This document shows positions 62,289 to 64,000 of a stretch of DNA of 64,000 bases, piece by piece. The position numbers were made by a program, and so were the translations under genes. The DNA comes from Myripristis murdjan (taxonomy: Eukaryota; Chordata; Actinopteri; Holocentriformes; Holocentridae), in assembly GCF_902150065.1 (NCBI RefSeq), contig NC_043986.1, forward strand, positions 15,149,390 to 15,213,389, in the 5' to 3' direction. The first letter of the stretch is position 1, and each line of letters starts with the position of its first letter. Under the pieces are notes generated by a model. It worked only from the letters and a program-made list of their open reading frames with translations. It was not told where the DNA came from and did no database searches.

Positions 62289-63240
62289 CTGTGAGTCTAT
62301 CAGCTCTCAGGATGCACTGATATCTGTATAATCTGATGTCAGCCTCAGATGTATTTTCACTACCTCGCCTGTATTTGCCCAATTGTTGAACTCTTTTAAG
62401 AGGCATGTGTAACAGCCTGAACACAGTCTACATCTGCATTTGTACTAAGATACATACAAAAATACATATTGGTATCTGTCTTGGCTAATGTGGTTGGGCA
62501 AACTTTAGATATTGGTATTGGCCTCAAGAAACTATCTCGGTGTATATCTTATCAGAGTGGTCGGTATTTTGTTTATGTATTGGTCACATATCCTTATTCT
62601 GAACATCAATTTTAAAAAAAAAAGGTGTGTAACGGTTTGTCTTGATCAGTACTGTGTTTTGTGTGTGATCCTAACATTTCTCCTCTGTCTTGTTTCTGTT
62701 ACAGGGGCCAAGATTTCACCTGATCATATGGAATTCCTACCTTTTGAATGTTTTTTTTTTTTTTTCTGCAGTGACATGAGATGCTGCAGATCAGTGTAAC
62801 AAATCAGAGTGAACACTTAATGAAATAGTTATTCTTTTATATTTAATCTTTTAGGTATGAAGACACAATATGCTTGAGGAGGCTTTCTAACATGACATGG
62901 ATAAATATATCACACAATGTCTGACATATCCCCTCAGGGAAACAAGGCAATAGCATAACCTGCTGAAGCATTTATGATATAGAAAAAAAGGCAGAGGCTT
63001 TGCTGAGGGCTAAATTATGTCTACTGACATCTGGTGTTTGTTCAAAGAACTGAAGCATTAGCTATAATGAACGATAAGGAAGAAGTGACAGTCTACATGT
63101 TTGATACACTGCTGATAACACTTTAAGTCTATGCTTATTTCATAAATAATGACCTGGTACATTTTTAACAGTCGCTTAAAGGAGAAGGTCTTTATAATAT
63201 GCCGCTCAATTCAAAAATACATACAATGATTTGAATAAAA
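62289..63240 (+). other. apobec2 3' UTR, possibly spliced
   Basis: Three nt after the stop a strong donor GTGAGT (62291) appears, and a matching acceptor CTGTTACAG ends at 62704, so a 414-nt 3' UTR intron is possible. An AATAAA at 63234-63239 may end the transcript. Confidence 0.4.
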
Positions 63241-63358
63241 AAGAAACGTACAGAGCTCACTGATATGTAATGTGCAATCGTGAGTCATTTTCAACGCAGA
63301 AGAAAGATGTAAACATGTAAATTATCGTCTAAAATGATGCAAGTGCATCTCCAGTGAA

Positions 63359-63625
63359 TCACTGTTTGAAGGACATCAGCCCACCATTGCTGCCTGCTGT
63401 ATCAACGCTCTCAGGTGTCACAGCTACAGAGAAAGAGGGAGAGAGATGGATCAATATTACATTAAGCCTCTAGTGTGAAGAATCTGGCAACACGCCCATC
63501 ATCATACAGAGAATGATTCATAGTAAGTAAATGCATTTGTAATATGGCTGTATTACCTTGGTCCTCCGGGGAGGTTATGGGTAGGGGTGTTGACTCACTG
63601 CAAATTGTGCCATTGTTATCCCCAT
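63359..63625 (-). CDS. Last two exons of an unidentified minus-strand gene
   Basis: On the minus strand, exon 63557-63625 (acceptor CTCTCAAG, donor GTAATA) and exon 63359-63423 (acceptor CTGTAG) join in phase: DGDNNGTICSESTPLPITSP, then EDQAVTPESVDTAGSNGG and LMSFKQ, then TGA. I do not recognise the protein; the end is Ser/Thr/Pro-rich. Any earlier exons lie beyond the window. An ATTAAA on this strand (62845-62850) would give a tail overlapping apobec2. This may be chance. Confidence 0.3.
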
Positions 63626-63859
63626 CTTGAGAGAGACACACATTCACAGCAAACCAAGGACACATCGTTGAGTGCAAGCTGAACCAAGCAGCACTTGAAT
63701 CATTTTTTATCATTTTAAGAGGTGCAAGCATGACTTGCTGAAGCTCTGTTGTTGTTGTACTCATTCACCTTCATCTTTTTTGAAGGTATCTGGAGCTCAG
63801 AAACGATTAATAGCTATAGCAACCAAACTTGGGCTCTAAGTCTCACCACCATCTCACCA

Positions 63860-63861
<2 letters not shown>

Positions 63862-63889
<28 letters not shown>
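63862..63889 (+). repeat. Poly-A tract
   Basis: A 28-nt A run near the window end, of unclear origin. Confidence 0.85.
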
Positions 63890-63892
<3 letters not shown>

Positions 63893-64000
63893 AGATCAAA
63901 TATAATCTGTCAGATACTGGTGTTTTAACAGCTAACTTTATATTTCAACCACTTTCTCACATTATTTCAAATTTAGGCTAAAGCACATTTTCCACTAATT

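Overview
The window is nuclear DNA of a teleost fish. The evidence is intron-rich vertebrate genes with GT-AG splicing, very dense (CA)n/(CT)n microsatellites, teleost-type DNA-transposon and LINE remnants, and eukaryotic tRNA genes without encoded CCA. All calls come from reading the sequence; no search was run.

Region 1 (1-35.4 kb, + strand) is the 3' part of prdm16. Fourteen coding exons (7079-32018) join in phase to encode 1,217 residues: most of the PR domain, seven N-terminal zinc fingers, a proline-rich repressor region with two CtBP-type motifs ([12 protein letters not shown]), three C-terminal zinc fingers and an acidic tail. The 5' exons lie before the window. A 3' UTR of about 3.3 kb follows. 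The introns are full of microsatellites. They also hold a CpG-rich candidate internal promoter with an in-frame alternative first exon (11.6-12.1 kb), a CT microsatellite that forms the polypyrimidine tract of the second PR exon, a tandem NAGNAG acceptor, and a complete 529-bp PIF/Harbinger-type element carrying a MADF-like remnant.

Region 2 (35.4-46.6 kb) is gene-poor and rich in repeats. It has L1-like and L2-like LINE fragments, two MITE-like elements (one with 8-bp target duplications), a (TA)n tract, a tRNA-Phe gene and the remains of a CatSper-like sperm cation channel gene. A GC-rich, partly palindromic minisatellite interrupts that channel gene.

Region 3 (46.6-64 kb) has compact genes: ebp on the minus strand (sterol delta8-delta7 isomerase), tRNA-His (-), tRNA-Glu (+), ccdc115 (+, V-ATPase assembly factor), a five-exon BED zinc-finger/hAT transposase-derived gene (+, probably domesticated), and apobec2 (+). 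The last two exons of an unidentified minus-strand gene appear to converge on apobec2. These genes do not form one pathway; they are ordinary vertebrate neighbours. I found no clear new multi-gene system. The best leads are the prdm16 internal first exon and the CatSper relic with its palindromic repeat.
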